Source: UBA11524 sp963617205 (GTDB lineage Bacteria; Bacillota; Clostridia; Christensenellales; Aristaeellaceae). From it: a stretch of DNA of 64,000 nucleotides. The stretch lies in assembly GCA_963617205.1 (NCBI GenBank), contig CAVEOA010000003.1:62001-126000 (forward strand), written 5' to 3'. The translations under genes and the position numbers were made by a program. Shown here piece after piece: positions 1 through 8,121 of this stretch (positions are counted from its first letter, which is position 1; each line of letters starts with the position of its first letter). The notes beneath the pieces were generated by a model. The model was not told the origin of the DNA. It did not search any database and was given only the letters and a program-made list of their open reading frames with translations.

Positions 1-294
1 CTGACGGCTGGGCGCGTCCGCAGAATCGGCGTGGACTGCTTTGAGCCGGGCAGCGCGGCGTGTCAGGCGGCGTACCGCTGGCGCGCAGACGATTTTGCAC
101 GCTGGATGGCGGAAATCGAGCGCTTTGTCGCGCGCGGCGACGTCAAATGCTACGCTGAAAACGCATTCAATACCGTGTCCGACGAGATTCCGCTGTTTCC
201 CTACGAATGCGGCGGACTGCTCTGCGCGGAAATCGACAATCAGGACGATCGGGCTGCCGTCTGCGCCCGGTTCGCACAGGAGGTCAGACGATGA
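1..294 (+). CDS. C-terminal part of a probable nucleotidyltransferase (LicC/PntC-like), cut by window edge
   Basis: The reading frame is open from the first base and ends with TGA at 292-294, so only the last 97 residues are visible. The tail contains ENAFNTVSDEIPLFPY and an EIDNQDD segment. This resembles the C-terminal end of sugar/phosphocholine nucleotidyltransferases, where an E-I-D acidic motif binds metal. Its stop codon overlaps the ATG of the downstream PEP mutase fusion (ATGA), so the two are translationally coupled. That context suggests a CTP-dependent activation step in phosphonate assembly. The catalytic N-terminus lies outside the window, so the family call is tentative. Confidence 0.5.
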   Translation: MTAGRVRRIGVDCFEPGSAACQAAYRWRADDFARWMAEIERFVARGDVKCYAENAFNTVSDEIPLFPYECGGLLCAEIDNQDDRAAVCARFAQEVRR

Positions 295-1583
295 AACGGG
301 TCTACATCTGCTTTTCCACCGATATCCTGCATAACGGGCACATCCGCATCCTGCAGCGTGCCGCTGAGCTCGGCGAGGTGACGGTCGGTCTGCTGACGGA
401 TGAGGTCGTCGCGAGCTACAAGCATTATCCGCTCATTCCGCTGGAGGAGCGCATCTCGATGTTCGAGGGGCTCAAGTACGTCAGCCGCGTCGTCATTCAG
501 GAAAGCCTTGATTACACGGACATCCTGCGTCAGCTGCATCCGGATATCGTCGTTCACGGCGATGACTGGCTTGTGGGCTATCAGGCGAACATCCGTCAGA
601 AGGTCATTGAAACGCTGCGCGAATGGGGCGGCGAGCTGGTTGAATTTCCCTACACGCACACGCCGACCGAGGAGACGCTCTCCACGCTTGATCAGCTGCT
701 TTCGCTGCCGGAAACGCGCCGGAGCCGCCTGCGCCGCCTGCTGCACTACCGTCCATGCCTGTCCGTCATGGAGGCGCACGACGGGCTGACCGGGCTGATT
801 GTCGAAAAGACCGTTGTCGAGACGGAGAAGGGTCGCCGGCAATTCGATGCCATCTGGGTATCGAGCCTGTGCGACTCCACCGCGAAGGGCAAGCCGGATA
901 TCGAGCTGGTTGACATGACAAGCCGCCTCAACACGCTTGAGGAAATCATGGAGGTCACCACCAAGCCGATTGTTCTGGACGGCGACACGGGCGGGCAGGT
1001 CGAGCACTTCGTCTACAACGTGCAGACGCTGGAAAGAACCGGCATCAGCGCCGTCATCATCGAGGACAAGCAGGGGCTGAAGAAGAACAGCCTCTTCGGC
1101 ACCGGCGCAGGGCAAACGCAGGCGCCCGTGGAGGTCTTCTGCGAGAAAATCCGCGCCGGCAAGAACGCCCAGAAAACGAAGGATTTTATGATTTTCGCAC
1201 GCTGCGAGAGCCTGATTCTCGAGCAGGGGCTGGATGACGCGCTCAGCCGCTGCCATGCGTATGTCGCCGCCGGCGCTGACGGCATCATGATTCACTCCAA
1301 GGCAAAAACGCCGGATGAAATCTTCGCCTTCTGCGACGCCTTCCGCAGGGACGATGCGAAAACCCCCATCGTCGTTGTCCCCACGACATACAACGCCACG
1401 ACCGAGGACGAGCTTGCGTCGCACGGCGTGAACATGGTCATCCACGCCAATCACCTGATTCGCAGCGCCTTCCCCGCGATGCAGAAGACCGCGCAGGAGA
1501 TTTTGAAGCACGGGCGCAGCCTCGAGGCGGATCCGTACTGCATGTCCATCAAGGAGATCCTGACGCTTCTGCCGAACCGATGA
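291..1583 (+). CDS. pepM: Cytidylyltransferase-phosphoenolpyruvate mutase fusion (phosphonate biosynthesis)
   Basis: A 430-residue two-domain protein. Residues 1 to about 135 form a cytidylyltransferase-like domain with the HNGH nucleotide-binding motif at 14-17. Residues about 145-430 form a PEP mutase/isocitrate lyase-fold domain, with the diagnostic EDKQGLKKNS motif starting near residue 258, DGDTGG and the downstream FARCES segment. PEP mutase converts phosphoenolpyruvate to phosphonopyruvate, the first step of almost all phosphonate pathways; the fused transferase probably activates a head group with CTP. The start at 291 was chosen because it follows AGGAGG and overlaps the upstream stop. 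Phosphonopyruvate decarboxylase and transaminase genes are not in the window and may lie upstream of position 1. Confidence 0.92.
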   Translation: MKRVYICFSTDILHNGHIRILQRAAELGEVTVGLLTDEVVASYKHYPLIPLEERISMFEGLKYVSRVVIQESLDYTDILRQLHPDIVVHGDDWLVGYQANIRQKVIETLREWGGELVEFPYTHTPTEETLSTLDQLLSLPETRRSRLRRLLHYRPCLSVMEAHDGLTGLIVEKTVVETEKGRRQFDAIWVSSLCDSTAKGKPDIELVDMTSRLNTLEEIMEVTTKPIVLDGDTGGQVEHFVYNVQTLERTGISAVIIEDKQGLKKNSLFGTGAGQTQAPVEVFCEKIRAGKNAQKTKDFMIFARCESLILEQGLDDALSRCHAYVAAGADGIMIHSKAKTPDEIFAFCDAFRRDDAKTPIVVVPTTYNATTEDELASHGVNMVIHANHLIRSAFPAMQKTAQEILKHGRSLEADPYCMSIKEILTLLPNR

Positions 1584-1664
1584 AAAAGCGTCAGGGCAGC
1601 ACCGCACCAATGCGGTGATACGATGAAGCATGCATCATTGTCCAAACCATCATGAACGCAAAAA

Positions 1665-1695
1665 AGCAGCTGTTCGATTGAACAGTTGCTTTTTC
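1665..1695 (+). terminator. Rho-independent terminator after the PEP mutase gene
   Basis: An 11-bp stem (one G-U pair) with arms 1665-1675 and 1680-1690 and a 4-nt loop is followed by TTTTT. An A-run before the stem makes it potentially bidirectional. Confidence 0.8.
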
Positions 1696-2106
1696 GTTAC
1701 TGGCAGGGACGCTGCGCTGCCTGCGCCCTTGATGCCATCTGCATCGATGCGTTATGAGGTTGCGACGGGACTGAGCGCGTTTACATGCAGGGGGCGCGGG
1801 TGTCGTTGATACGTTAGTTACCTGTGCTGCGCTGAAGACGTTCCGCGGACTTCGTCCGCTTCTCTGTTCAGCGCTCGTGAGGGTGCAGGTGGTGACTTCT
1901 GCATTGTTGACTGATGCTATTTTGATTGGGGCGTTGCCCCAAACCCCAGCAGGGGCGCTGCCCCTGCACCCCGCAAGGGAGTTCCTCCCTTGACCCATTT
2001 TTTCACCCTGCAAGGGACAGGAAACGGGACGAAGTCCCCTCCCTTGACCCTTTTTTGCATCCTGCAAGGGACAGGAAACGGGACGAAGTCCCCCCTTGAC
2101 CCATTT
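1690..2106. repeat. Intergenic hairpin-rich repeat, family A copy 1
   Basis: This gap of more than 400 bp holds no convincing gene. It is a string of short hairpins such as GGGGC-GTT-GCCCC and GCAGGGGC-GCT-GCCCCTGC, followed by two near-identical stretches containing GGGACAGGAAACGGGACGAA. The same blocks occur near 4050-4275, 46903-47095 and, inverted, 54450-54650. The apparent reading frames here are by-products of the repeat. Confidence 0.8.
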
Positions 2107-2107
2107 T

Positions 2108-3058
2108 TTAGGAGAAAAGCAGCGCTGCGATGCGTGTCAGGGGACTCTGCATGAGGAAATTCCCCTGAATCAGCAGGCGAATCCGCTTGAGCTTCCCTTT
2201 GGACGGAATACGCAGGAAAACATCCAGAACGTGCTGCGCGTCCTCCGGCATTTCTCTGCCATAAGCCGCCTGAATCATCGCCGCATTATCATAGGAAAGC
2301 CTCAACCGTTTGCGAATCCTTGCCGGCTGACGGAACGCAAGCATTGCGCGGCTCATCAACCCGCCGTTGCTTGCACCCATGACGTTGCTGCCATGCTGCC
2401 GGTAATCAACCAGCTGCCTGTCAACGGGGATGACGTGCCCGAAGGCGGCGGCAGTCAGCGCAATGAACCAGTCATGCATGAAAACGCCGCTTTCCGGCAT
2501 ATGTTCGGCGCAAATGCGGCACAAAGGCGCGTTCATCATCAGCATACAGCCGGTGACGTTGTTCTGCACGAGCAGCTCCGGCAGTGAAACGGCGGACGCG
2601 CTCCACCCCTGATGACGGCGAAAGCTATTAAAGAGCACCTTCCCCTGCGCATCGATGACGCGCCCGTCGCAGTGCACAAGCAGCGGCGTATCCCTGCCGT
2701 ACTGCGCCTCGGCGGCGGATAATGCGTCCCGCAGAATTTGCAGCTTCTCCGGATGCCAGATATCATCCTGATCGCACAGCGCCGCGTCCGTTCCGGCTGA
2801 TGACGCCTCGCGGATGAGCGCACGGAACGCGCCGACCGCGCCCAGATGCTGTCCGGACGATGCAGCCATGCGAAACCGGCTGTCCGTTGCCGCAGCCGCC
2901 GTCAGCAGCGCAACGGTCGCGTCCCTTGAACCGTCATCACGCAGGAGCGCCGTGAAGGGAATCGTCTGTGCCCGAAGCGACGCCAGCTGCTCCGGCAGAT
3001 ATTTTCCACCCTGATACGCCGCGAGCAGCACCATCGGCGCAGGACGCACGCTTACCAT
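2108..3058 (-). CDS. Family 2 glycosyltransferase
   Basis: About 316 residues with a GT-A fold start: hydrophobic strand ending in AAYQGG, then LLRDDGSRD (nucleotide-sugar binding) and the CDQDDIWHP segment that supplies the metal-binding DxD-like motif. The closest resemblance is to rhamnosyl/galactosyl transferases that build surface polysaccharides from nucleotide sugars at the cytoplasmic membrane face. The ATG at 3058 is preferred because it lies a few bases after GGGG and overlaps the stop of the upstream glycosyltransferase; a GTG at 3070 is also possible. Coupled with the next gene in a two-gene operon. Acceptor and donor sugars cannot be read from the sequence. Confidence 0.85.
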   Translation of the reverse strand: MVSVRPAPMVLLAAYQGGKYLPEQLASLRAQTIPFTALLRDDGSRDATVALLTAAAATDSRFRMAASSGQHLGAVGAFRALIREASSAGTDAALCDQDDIWHPEKLQILRDALSAAEAQYGRDTPLLVHCDGRVIDAQGKVLFNSFRRHQGWSASAVSLPELLVQNNVTGCMLMMNAPLCRICAEHMPESGVFMHDWFIALTAAAFGHVIPVDRQLVDYRQHGSNVMGASNGGLMSRAMLAFRQPARIRKRLRLSYDNAAMIQAAYGREMPEDAQHVLDVFLRIPSKGKLKRIRLLIQGNFLMQSPLTRIAALLFS

Positions 3059-3834
3059 GTCCAGCCCCACTTGTTGAAATACTGGATGGTGCTATGGACA
3101 TGGCGGAGAATGCCCTTCAAATTGTGAGCACTGTCACGCTTCCACGTGTGCGTAACGGTGATGTCCGGCGCATAGAGGATGGTGCCGCCTTTTTTCAGCA
3201 CGCGCCGCGACAGATCGCTGTCCTCGTGGTAAAGGAAAAAGCGCGGATCAAAGCCGTGCAGCTGCTGCGCGAGCACACGCGTGCGCACCATCATAAAGCA
3301 GCCCGTCGCGTACTCGACATTCATCCGCTGATTGACGTCCAGCCCCTCAAGCGTGTATTCCTGCTGAATCTTCTGCCAATACCTGCTGGACTTAGGCATC
3401 CGACGGCTGATGAGCCGCCGCACGGTCGGCGTCCGCCGGGGCAGAAACTGCTCCGTTCCGTCGGGATTCAGCACGCGCGGCGTCAGGATGGTCGCGCCGC
3501 TTTCCTCCATTGCCTCCATCATCCGCCGAAGCGTGTCCGGCGCGAATGTCACATCGGGATTGCAGATGACATGATAGGTGCTCCGCAGCTTCGGCAGCAC
3601 GAGATTATTGCCCGCGCCGTAGCCGAGATTCTTTTCCGCAGCAAGATAATGCATGCCCGGGCAGTTCCAGTTCGCGCTGAAGAACGAGGCGTCCCCGGGC
3701 GAATTATTGACCACGTAGAGATCGAGATAGACATCGCTATCCACAAAGCTCTGAATACAGGGGAGCATTTCCACGCCCGAATGATAGAGCACAACCGCCG
3801 CGCTCAGCCGGTGACGATCCGTGAGATCCTGCAT
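3052..3834 (-). CDS. Family 2 glycosyltransferase (rhamnosyltransferase-like)
   Basis: 260 residues. The N-terminal strand AAVVLYH, the CNPDVTF motif (DxD equivalent) and the late HEDSDLSRR segment with an acidic catalytic cluster are typical of WbbL/RfbF-like rhamnosyltransferases. It starts at an ATG seven bases after GGGAGG and is first in a two-gene operon with the glycosyltransferase ending at 2108. Probably extends a cell-surface polysaccharide; the exact linkage is unknown. Confidence 0.87.
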   Translation of the reverse strand: MQDLTDRHRLSAAVVLYHSGVEMLPCIQSFVDSDVYLDLYVVNNSPGDASFFSANWNCPGMHYLAAEKNLGYGAGNNLVLPKLRSTYHVICNPDVTFAPDTLRRMMEAMEESGATILTPRVLNPDGTEQFLPRRTPTVRRLISRRMPKSSRYWQKIQQEYTLEGLDVNQRMNVEYATGCFMMVRTRVLAQQLHGFDPRFFLYHEDSDLSRRVLKKGGTILYAPDITVTHTWKRDSAHNLKGILRHVHSTIQYFNKWGWTW

Positions 3835-3866
3835 GATGCTTCCTCCCTTCGTCCTTTTTCCACATC

Positions 3867-3895
3867 ATTTTATACTACAACCGGCGTTTTGTCCA
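3867..3895 (-). promoter_or_regulatory. Probable sigma-A promoter of the glycosyltransferase pair
   Basis: On the minus strand, TGGACA (3890-3895) and TAAAAT (3867-3872) are separated by 17 bp, placing a start site about 35 bp before the first glycosyltransferase gene. Confidence 0.55.
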
Positions 3896-4049
3896 GTGCG
3901 GTTCGGGAAACTTCCGCCATGCATACGATGACGGCATGAAGCACGGGCTTCGTCCGGTTTCCTGCCCTTTCCTTGCTTCCGCAGAAGCGAAATCAGTGCG
4001 ACAAGACAGGCATGTGCGCTAAGAAGCAGCTAATCAAAACAAGCGACTG

Positions 4050-4275
4050 CTTTTTTAGTTACTGGCAGGGACGCTTCGCTGCCTGCGCCGGAAGGGGTGG
4101 TTTCATCTGCATTGATGTGTTGTGATGCTTTGATTGGGGCTTTGCCCCAAACCCCAGCAGGGACGCTGTCCCTGCACCCTGCAAGGGACAGGAAACGGGA
4201 CGAAGTCCCCCCTTGACCCTTTTTCGCTTCGCGAGATGGGGCGATGCCCCTTGACCCTTTTTCGCTTCGCGAGAT
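4050..4275. repeat. Intergenic hairpin-rich repeat, family A copy 2
   Basis: Shares with copy 1 the GTTACTGGCAGGGACGC start, the GGGGCTTTGCCCC mini-hairpin and the GGGACAGGAAACGGGACGAA block, then two direct copies of CCCTTTTTCGCTTCGCGAGA. The rest of the 3835-4444 gap holds the promoter of the following regulator and no evident gene. Confidence 0.75.
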
Positions 4276-4352
4276 GGGTTGCAGTTTTCCTCGCAAAATT
4301 GCGCCGTCAGCCGAAAAAACGACGTAAAATCTGCATTTTGAATGGATTCCGC

Positions 4353-4381
4353 TTGCAAATCAGTCCTTTATCCGATATAAT
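4353..4381 (+). promoter_or_regulatory. Sigma-A promoter of the RpiR-type regulator
   Basis: TTGCAA (4353-4358) and TATAAT (4376-4381) are spaced by 17 bp, about 60 bp upstream of the start codon at 4445. Confidence 0.65.
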
Positions 4382-4444
4382 GAAGGGAGACTGCAGGAGA
4401 ACGCCTGTCGGCAGTCTCCGGGACTTCGGGAGAGGGAGAAAAAT

Positions 4445-5326
4445 ATGCAGGATATGCAGGACATGATTGACCGCTTGAATCAATCCGGCAAGCGATTGAG
4501 CAAAGGTCATCGAAAAATCGCACAATACATCGTCGAGCATTACGATAAAGCGGTGTTCATGACGGCCAGCCGCCTTGGCGAAAGCGTGGGCGTGAGCGAA
4601 TCGACCGTGGTGCGTTTTGCCGCGTCCATGGGCTATGACGGCTATCCGCAGCTCCAGCGCTCCCTGCAGGAGCTCGTCAGCCATCGTCTGACCGCGAACC
4701 AGCGCTTCGAGATGGCGACGGAGCTTGACCCTGCGGCGGCGCTGACAACGGTGCTCAAGAGCGACATGCAGAACCTGCGCAACACGCTGGAGCAGATTGA
4801 ACGCCCCGTGTTCAATCAGGTGGTTGACCTGCTTCTGTCGGCGAACGCCATCTACGTGATGGGGCTTCGCTCCGCGGCGCCGCTGGCGCAGTTCATGGGT
4901 TACTACCTGAACTACATCTTCGACAACGTGCACCTCGTGTCCTCCGGCGCGACGGACGTGTTCGAGGACATCATCAAGCTGCGCGAAAAGGACGTGCTGA
5001 TCGGCATCTCCTTCCCGCGGTATTCGACCCGAACGCTGGAGGCGATGCGCTTCGCCAAGCGCGGCGGTGCGCAGGTGGTTGCGCTGACGGACGGTCCGAT
5101 GTCGCCGCTGGCGGAAATTGCCGATTTAACGCTGACTGCGCGGACGGATATGGCGAGCTTTGTTGATTCGCTGGCGGCGCCGCTGAGCGTCATCAACGCG
5201 CTGCTCGTGACGCTGGGTCTGCACCGCAAGGAGGCGCTCAGCCAGCATTTCAAGCAGCTGGAATCCATCTGGGAAACCTACGAGGTGTATTTGGAGGAAG
5301 AAGGGCATGGGGATATGCATGCCTGA
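4445..5326 (+). CDS. MurR/RpiR family transcriptional regulator (HTH plus SIS domain)
   Basis: 293 residues. Residues 1-77 form the RpiR-type helix-turn-helix (KIAQYIVEHY, then SVGVSESTVVRFAASMGYDGYPQLQ). Residues about 120-270 form a SIS sugar-phosphate-binding domain. Members of this family sense phosphorylated sugars and control sugar or cell-wall recycling genes. It overlaps the flavoprotein gene downstream by about 20 nt, so both are probably one transcript. The ligand is not predictable; no sugar-catabolic gene sits next to it. Confidence 0.9.
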   Translation: MQDMQDMIDRLNQSGKRLSKGHRKIAQYIVEHYDKAVFMTASRLGESVGVSESTVVRFAASMGYDGYPQLQRSLQELVSHRLTANQRFEMATELDPAAALTTVLKSDMQNLRNTLEQIERPVFNQVVDLLLSANAIYVMGLRSAAPLAQFMGYYLNYIFDNVHLVSSGATDVFEDIIKLREKDVLIGISFPRYSTRTLEAMRFAKRGGAQVVALTDGPMSPLAEIADLTLTARTDMASFVDSLAAPLSVINALLVTLGLHRKEALSQHFKQLESIWETYEVYLEEEGHGDMHA

Positions 5327-6572
5327 GAAGCGCATTATCATCATCGGCGGCGGCGCTGCCGGCATGATGGCATCGATTTTCGCCGGAAAGGGCGGCACAC
5401 AGGTGACGCTGCTTGAGCGCGGCGAAAAGCTCGGCAAGAAGGTCTACATCACCGGCAAGGGACGCTGCAACGTCACGAATGACTGCACCATGGATGAATT
5501 TCTGCGCGAGGTGCCGCGCAATCCGCGCTTTCTGTACAGTGCTTTGTCCTTCTTTTCGCCGCAGGACATGATGCAGCTGCTGGAGGACGGCGGCTGTCCG
5601 GTTGTCGTGCAGCGCGGACGGCGCGTTTTCCCGTCCACCGAGAAGGCCAGCGACGTGACGCGGACGCTTCAGCGGCTGATGAATAATGCAGGCGTGTCGG
5701 TCAGGTACGGCGCGCGCGTGTCCTCCCTGCTGACAGAAGCATCCGACGGACAGACGCGTGTATCGGGCGTGCGCCTACAGGACGGAACAACCCTTCCGGC
5801 AGACCGCGTCATCATCGCGACCGGCGGCTTGTCGTGTCCGCTGACCGGCTCAACAGGGGATGGCTATCGCCTCGCCGAGCAGGTCGGGCACACGGTGCTG
5901 CCGCAGTCGGGCGTGTTATCCGCCATCGAAACGGACGATCCATGGTGTGCGCAGTTACAGGGGCTGTCGCTCAAGAATGTGACGCTGACGCTCAAAAAAG
6001 GCAAAAAGCAGCTGTATTCGGAGCTGGGCGAGATGCTCTTCACGCACTTCGGCATTTCAGGACCGCTCGTGCTGACGATGTCCTGCCATCTGCCTGACAA
6101 GCTGTCCGACGCGGACGTTACGCTTGACCTGAAGCCCGGGCTGACCGTGCAGCAGCTTGACGCACGCCTTCAGCGCGAGCTTGCGGAGGACAGCCGCCGT
6201 CAGCTGCGGAACATGCTGCCGCACCTGCTGCCGGGGAGCTTCGCAGAGCTGTTTCCGGCGCTGTGCGGCATTAACGGCGACAAGGTCTGCGCGCAGGTGA
6301 CACGCGAGGAGCGCGAGAAAATCGCCGCGATGCTCAAGGCTCTGCCGATTCACTTGAAGCGCCTTGCCCCCATCGAGGAGGCGATTGTGACGCGCGGCGG
6401 CATCAGCGTGAAGGAAGTGACGCCTGCGACCATGGAAAGCAGGCTTGTCAAGGGGTTGTATTTCGCGGGCGAGGTTCTGGATGTCGATGCGCATACCGGC
6501 GGCTATAACCTGCAGATTGCGTGGTCAACGGGTGCGTTAGCCGGTGAAAGCGCAGCAAAAGAAGAAGATTGA
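5307..6572 (+). CDS. HI0933/YhiN-type FAD-binding flavoprotein
   Basis: 421 residues. It begins with a Rossmann dinucleotide-binding motif (IIIIGGGAAGMMASIFAGKGG), then TITGKGRCNVTND-like YITGKGRCNVTND near residue 48, a signature of the HI0933 family of NAD(P)/FAD-dependent oxidoreductases. The C-terminal FAGEVLDVDAHTGGYNLQIAWSTG closes the FAD site. The biochemical substrate of most members is unknown; one gut relative (BaiN) has been linked to bile-acid metabolism, but nothing here supports that specifically. The start may be ATG 5307 or the in-frame ATG 5319; both overlap the end of the regulator gene. Confidence 0.88.
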   Translation: MGICMPEKRIIIIGGGAAGMMASIFAGKGGTQVTLLERGEKLGKKVYITGKGRCNVTNDCTMDEFLREVPRNPRFLYSALSFFSPQDMMQLLEDGGCPVVVQRGRRVFPSTEKASDVTRTLQRLMNNAGVSVRYGARVSSLLTEASDGQTRVSGVRLQDGTTLPADRVIIATGGLSCPLTGSTGDGYRLAEQVGHTVLPQSGVLSAIETDDPWCAQLQGLSLKNVTLTLKKGKKQLYSELGEMLFTHFGISGPLVLTMSCHLPDKLSDADVTLDLKPGLTVQQLDARLQRELAEDSRRQLRNMLPHLLPGSFAELFPALCGINGDKVCAQVTREEREKIAAMLKALPIHLKRLAPIEEAIVTRGGISVKEVTPATMESRLVKGLYFAGEVLDVDAHTGGYNLQIAWSTGALAGESAAKEED

Positions 6573-6587
6573 GGAGATTAGAGCACA

Positions 6588-7586
6588 TTGCATTATATCG
6601 TCATGGACCTCGAGTGGAATCAGCCGATGTCGTTTGATGGCGCCGTGTTTCGGAAGGTCGGCGACAGGCTTGTATTCGAGATGATTCAAATCGGCGCGGT
6701 AAAGGTGGATGACAGCTATCAGGTGGTCGACAGCATTTCCATCCCGATTCGCCCGCAATACTACATCAAGATTCACCCGCGCATCCGCAAAATGACGCAG
6801 CTGAGCGCCGAAACGCTTGCCGACGCGCCAACCTTTCTGGACGCGATGGCGCAGTTCACCGCGTGGTGCGGCACGGATTACACGCTGCTCACATGGGGCT
6901 GCGACGACATCAGCGTGCTGAAGCAGAACATGGATTTCTTCGGCTATACGGAGCAGCTGCCGCCGATTTGCGATATTCAGCGCCTTTTCTCCGATGTGCA
7001 CGGCTGCCGCGACCGCAAGGGGCTTAAAACCGCCATGGAGATGGTCAACATCGAGCAGGACGCCGCGCGGTATTTCCACAATGCCCTGCATGATGCGTAC
7101 TACACGGCGCTGGTGTTCGCAAGCCTGCCGAAGCCCGAGGATGTGCTGAAGTATCCGCAGAAGCCGCGGTTGCTCTGCCATGCGGACAAGCGTGAGCGTG
7201 CCGGCGGCGAGACGTTCGACACCGTGCAGGAGGCGTTCGAAAGCGACTTCGCCCGTGTGCCGAGATGCCCCGTCTGCGGCAAGAAGATGAAGGCGGAGCA
7301 GGAGGGATACGTCCGACAGACAGCGGACAAGTACATGATGCTTGCCGCCTGTCCGCAGCACGGCAACATGCTGGTGCGTGTGCGGCTGCGCCTTGAATCG
7401 GACGGCAAGAAGCGGCTGATGATGAACGCGTCAAAGGCGTCGCCGTCGAACGTGGCGTATGTGCATACGAAGCGCCTGCAAATGCGCCAGCGCGATGAGG
7501 AATATCTTGTCCGGCACGGCGCTCCTATGGATTTGGAATATGCGCTCGAGAATGCCGAGCGCACATCAATGCCCTTTGAGGATTGA
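6588..7586 (+). CDS. DEDDh-type 3'-5' exonuclease (KapD/ERI-1-like) with zinc ribbon tail
   Basis: 332 residues. Exo I motif is MDLEWNQ right at the N-terminus (D7, E9), followed by Exo II near TWGCDDISVLKQN and Exo III FHNALHDAYYTALVF with the H...D pair. These acidic residues bind the two catalytic metals. Residues about 225-265 form a zinc ribbon (CPVCGKK...CPQH). Starts with TTG at 6588: GAGGAG lies upstream, and only this start places the DxE motif at the usual distance. Probably removes nucleotides from RNA 3' ends; the natural substrate is unknown. Follows the flavoprotein gene by 15 bp. Confidence 0.85.
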   Translation: MHYIVMDLEWNQPMSFDGAVFRKVGDRLVFEMIQIGAVKVDDSYQVVDSISIPIRPQYYIKIHPRIRKMTQLSAETLADAPTFLDAMAQFTAWCGTDYTLLTWGCDDISVLKQNMDFFGYTEQLPPICDIQRLFSDVHGCRDRKGLKTAMEMVNIEQDAARYFHNALHDAYYTALVFASLPKPEDVLKYPQKPRLLCHADKRERAGGETFDTVQEAFESDFARVPRCPVCGKKMKAEQEGYVRQTADKYMMLAACPQHGNMLVRVRLRLESDGKKRLMMNASKASPSNVAYVHTKRLQMRQRDEEYLVRHGAPMDLEYALENAERTSMPFED

Positions 7587-7599
7587 AGAACCTCCCCTC

Positions 7600-8060
7600 G
7601 CGGACTTCGTCCGTTTTTCGCTCCCAACATCTAAGTTAGTTGGTTTCTTCCGAAGCAAAAAGATTTCGCGTCTGCGGACGCGACCAGAGGGCTTTGCGCT
7701 CGCCCTCTGGACTGCTTCGCAATGCACTTTCCTGTTTGTCGGCTTATGATGATACAGTTTGATTTTTTTGTTCCGCACAAAGTCAACACTGGAAATGGGT
7801 ATTGCATGCCCGAAGGGTGCAGGGGCGACCGGAAAGCCCCTGCTTCCTCTCCGGACGCAACCAGAGGGCTTTGCGCTCGCGGACTTCGTCCGATTTCTTT
7901 CTGGACTGCTTCGCAATGCACTTTCCTGTTTGTCGGCTTATGATGATACAGTTTGATTTTTTTGTTCCGCACAAAGTCAACACTGGAAATGGGTATTGCA
8001 TGCCCGAAGGGTGCAGGGGCGACCGGAAAGCCCCTGCCGCCTCCGCAGAGGCGCACCTCT
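7600..8060. repeat. Intergenic repeat, family B, two units of about 194 bp
   Basis: The segment beginning CTGGACTGCTTCGCAATG at 7707 recurs at 7901. Each unit carries an inverted pair around GCAGGGGC...GCCCCTGC and a CCAGAGGGC-containing half. No protein-coding signal: frames in all directions read the same repeat. The gap otherwise holds only the ribosome binding site of the next gene. Confidence 0.85.
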
Positions 8061-8121
8061 GCACCGAATATATTGCCGCTTGCATTATTCATGCAAAACT
8101 CGGCAGAGAGGAGGAAGTTGA

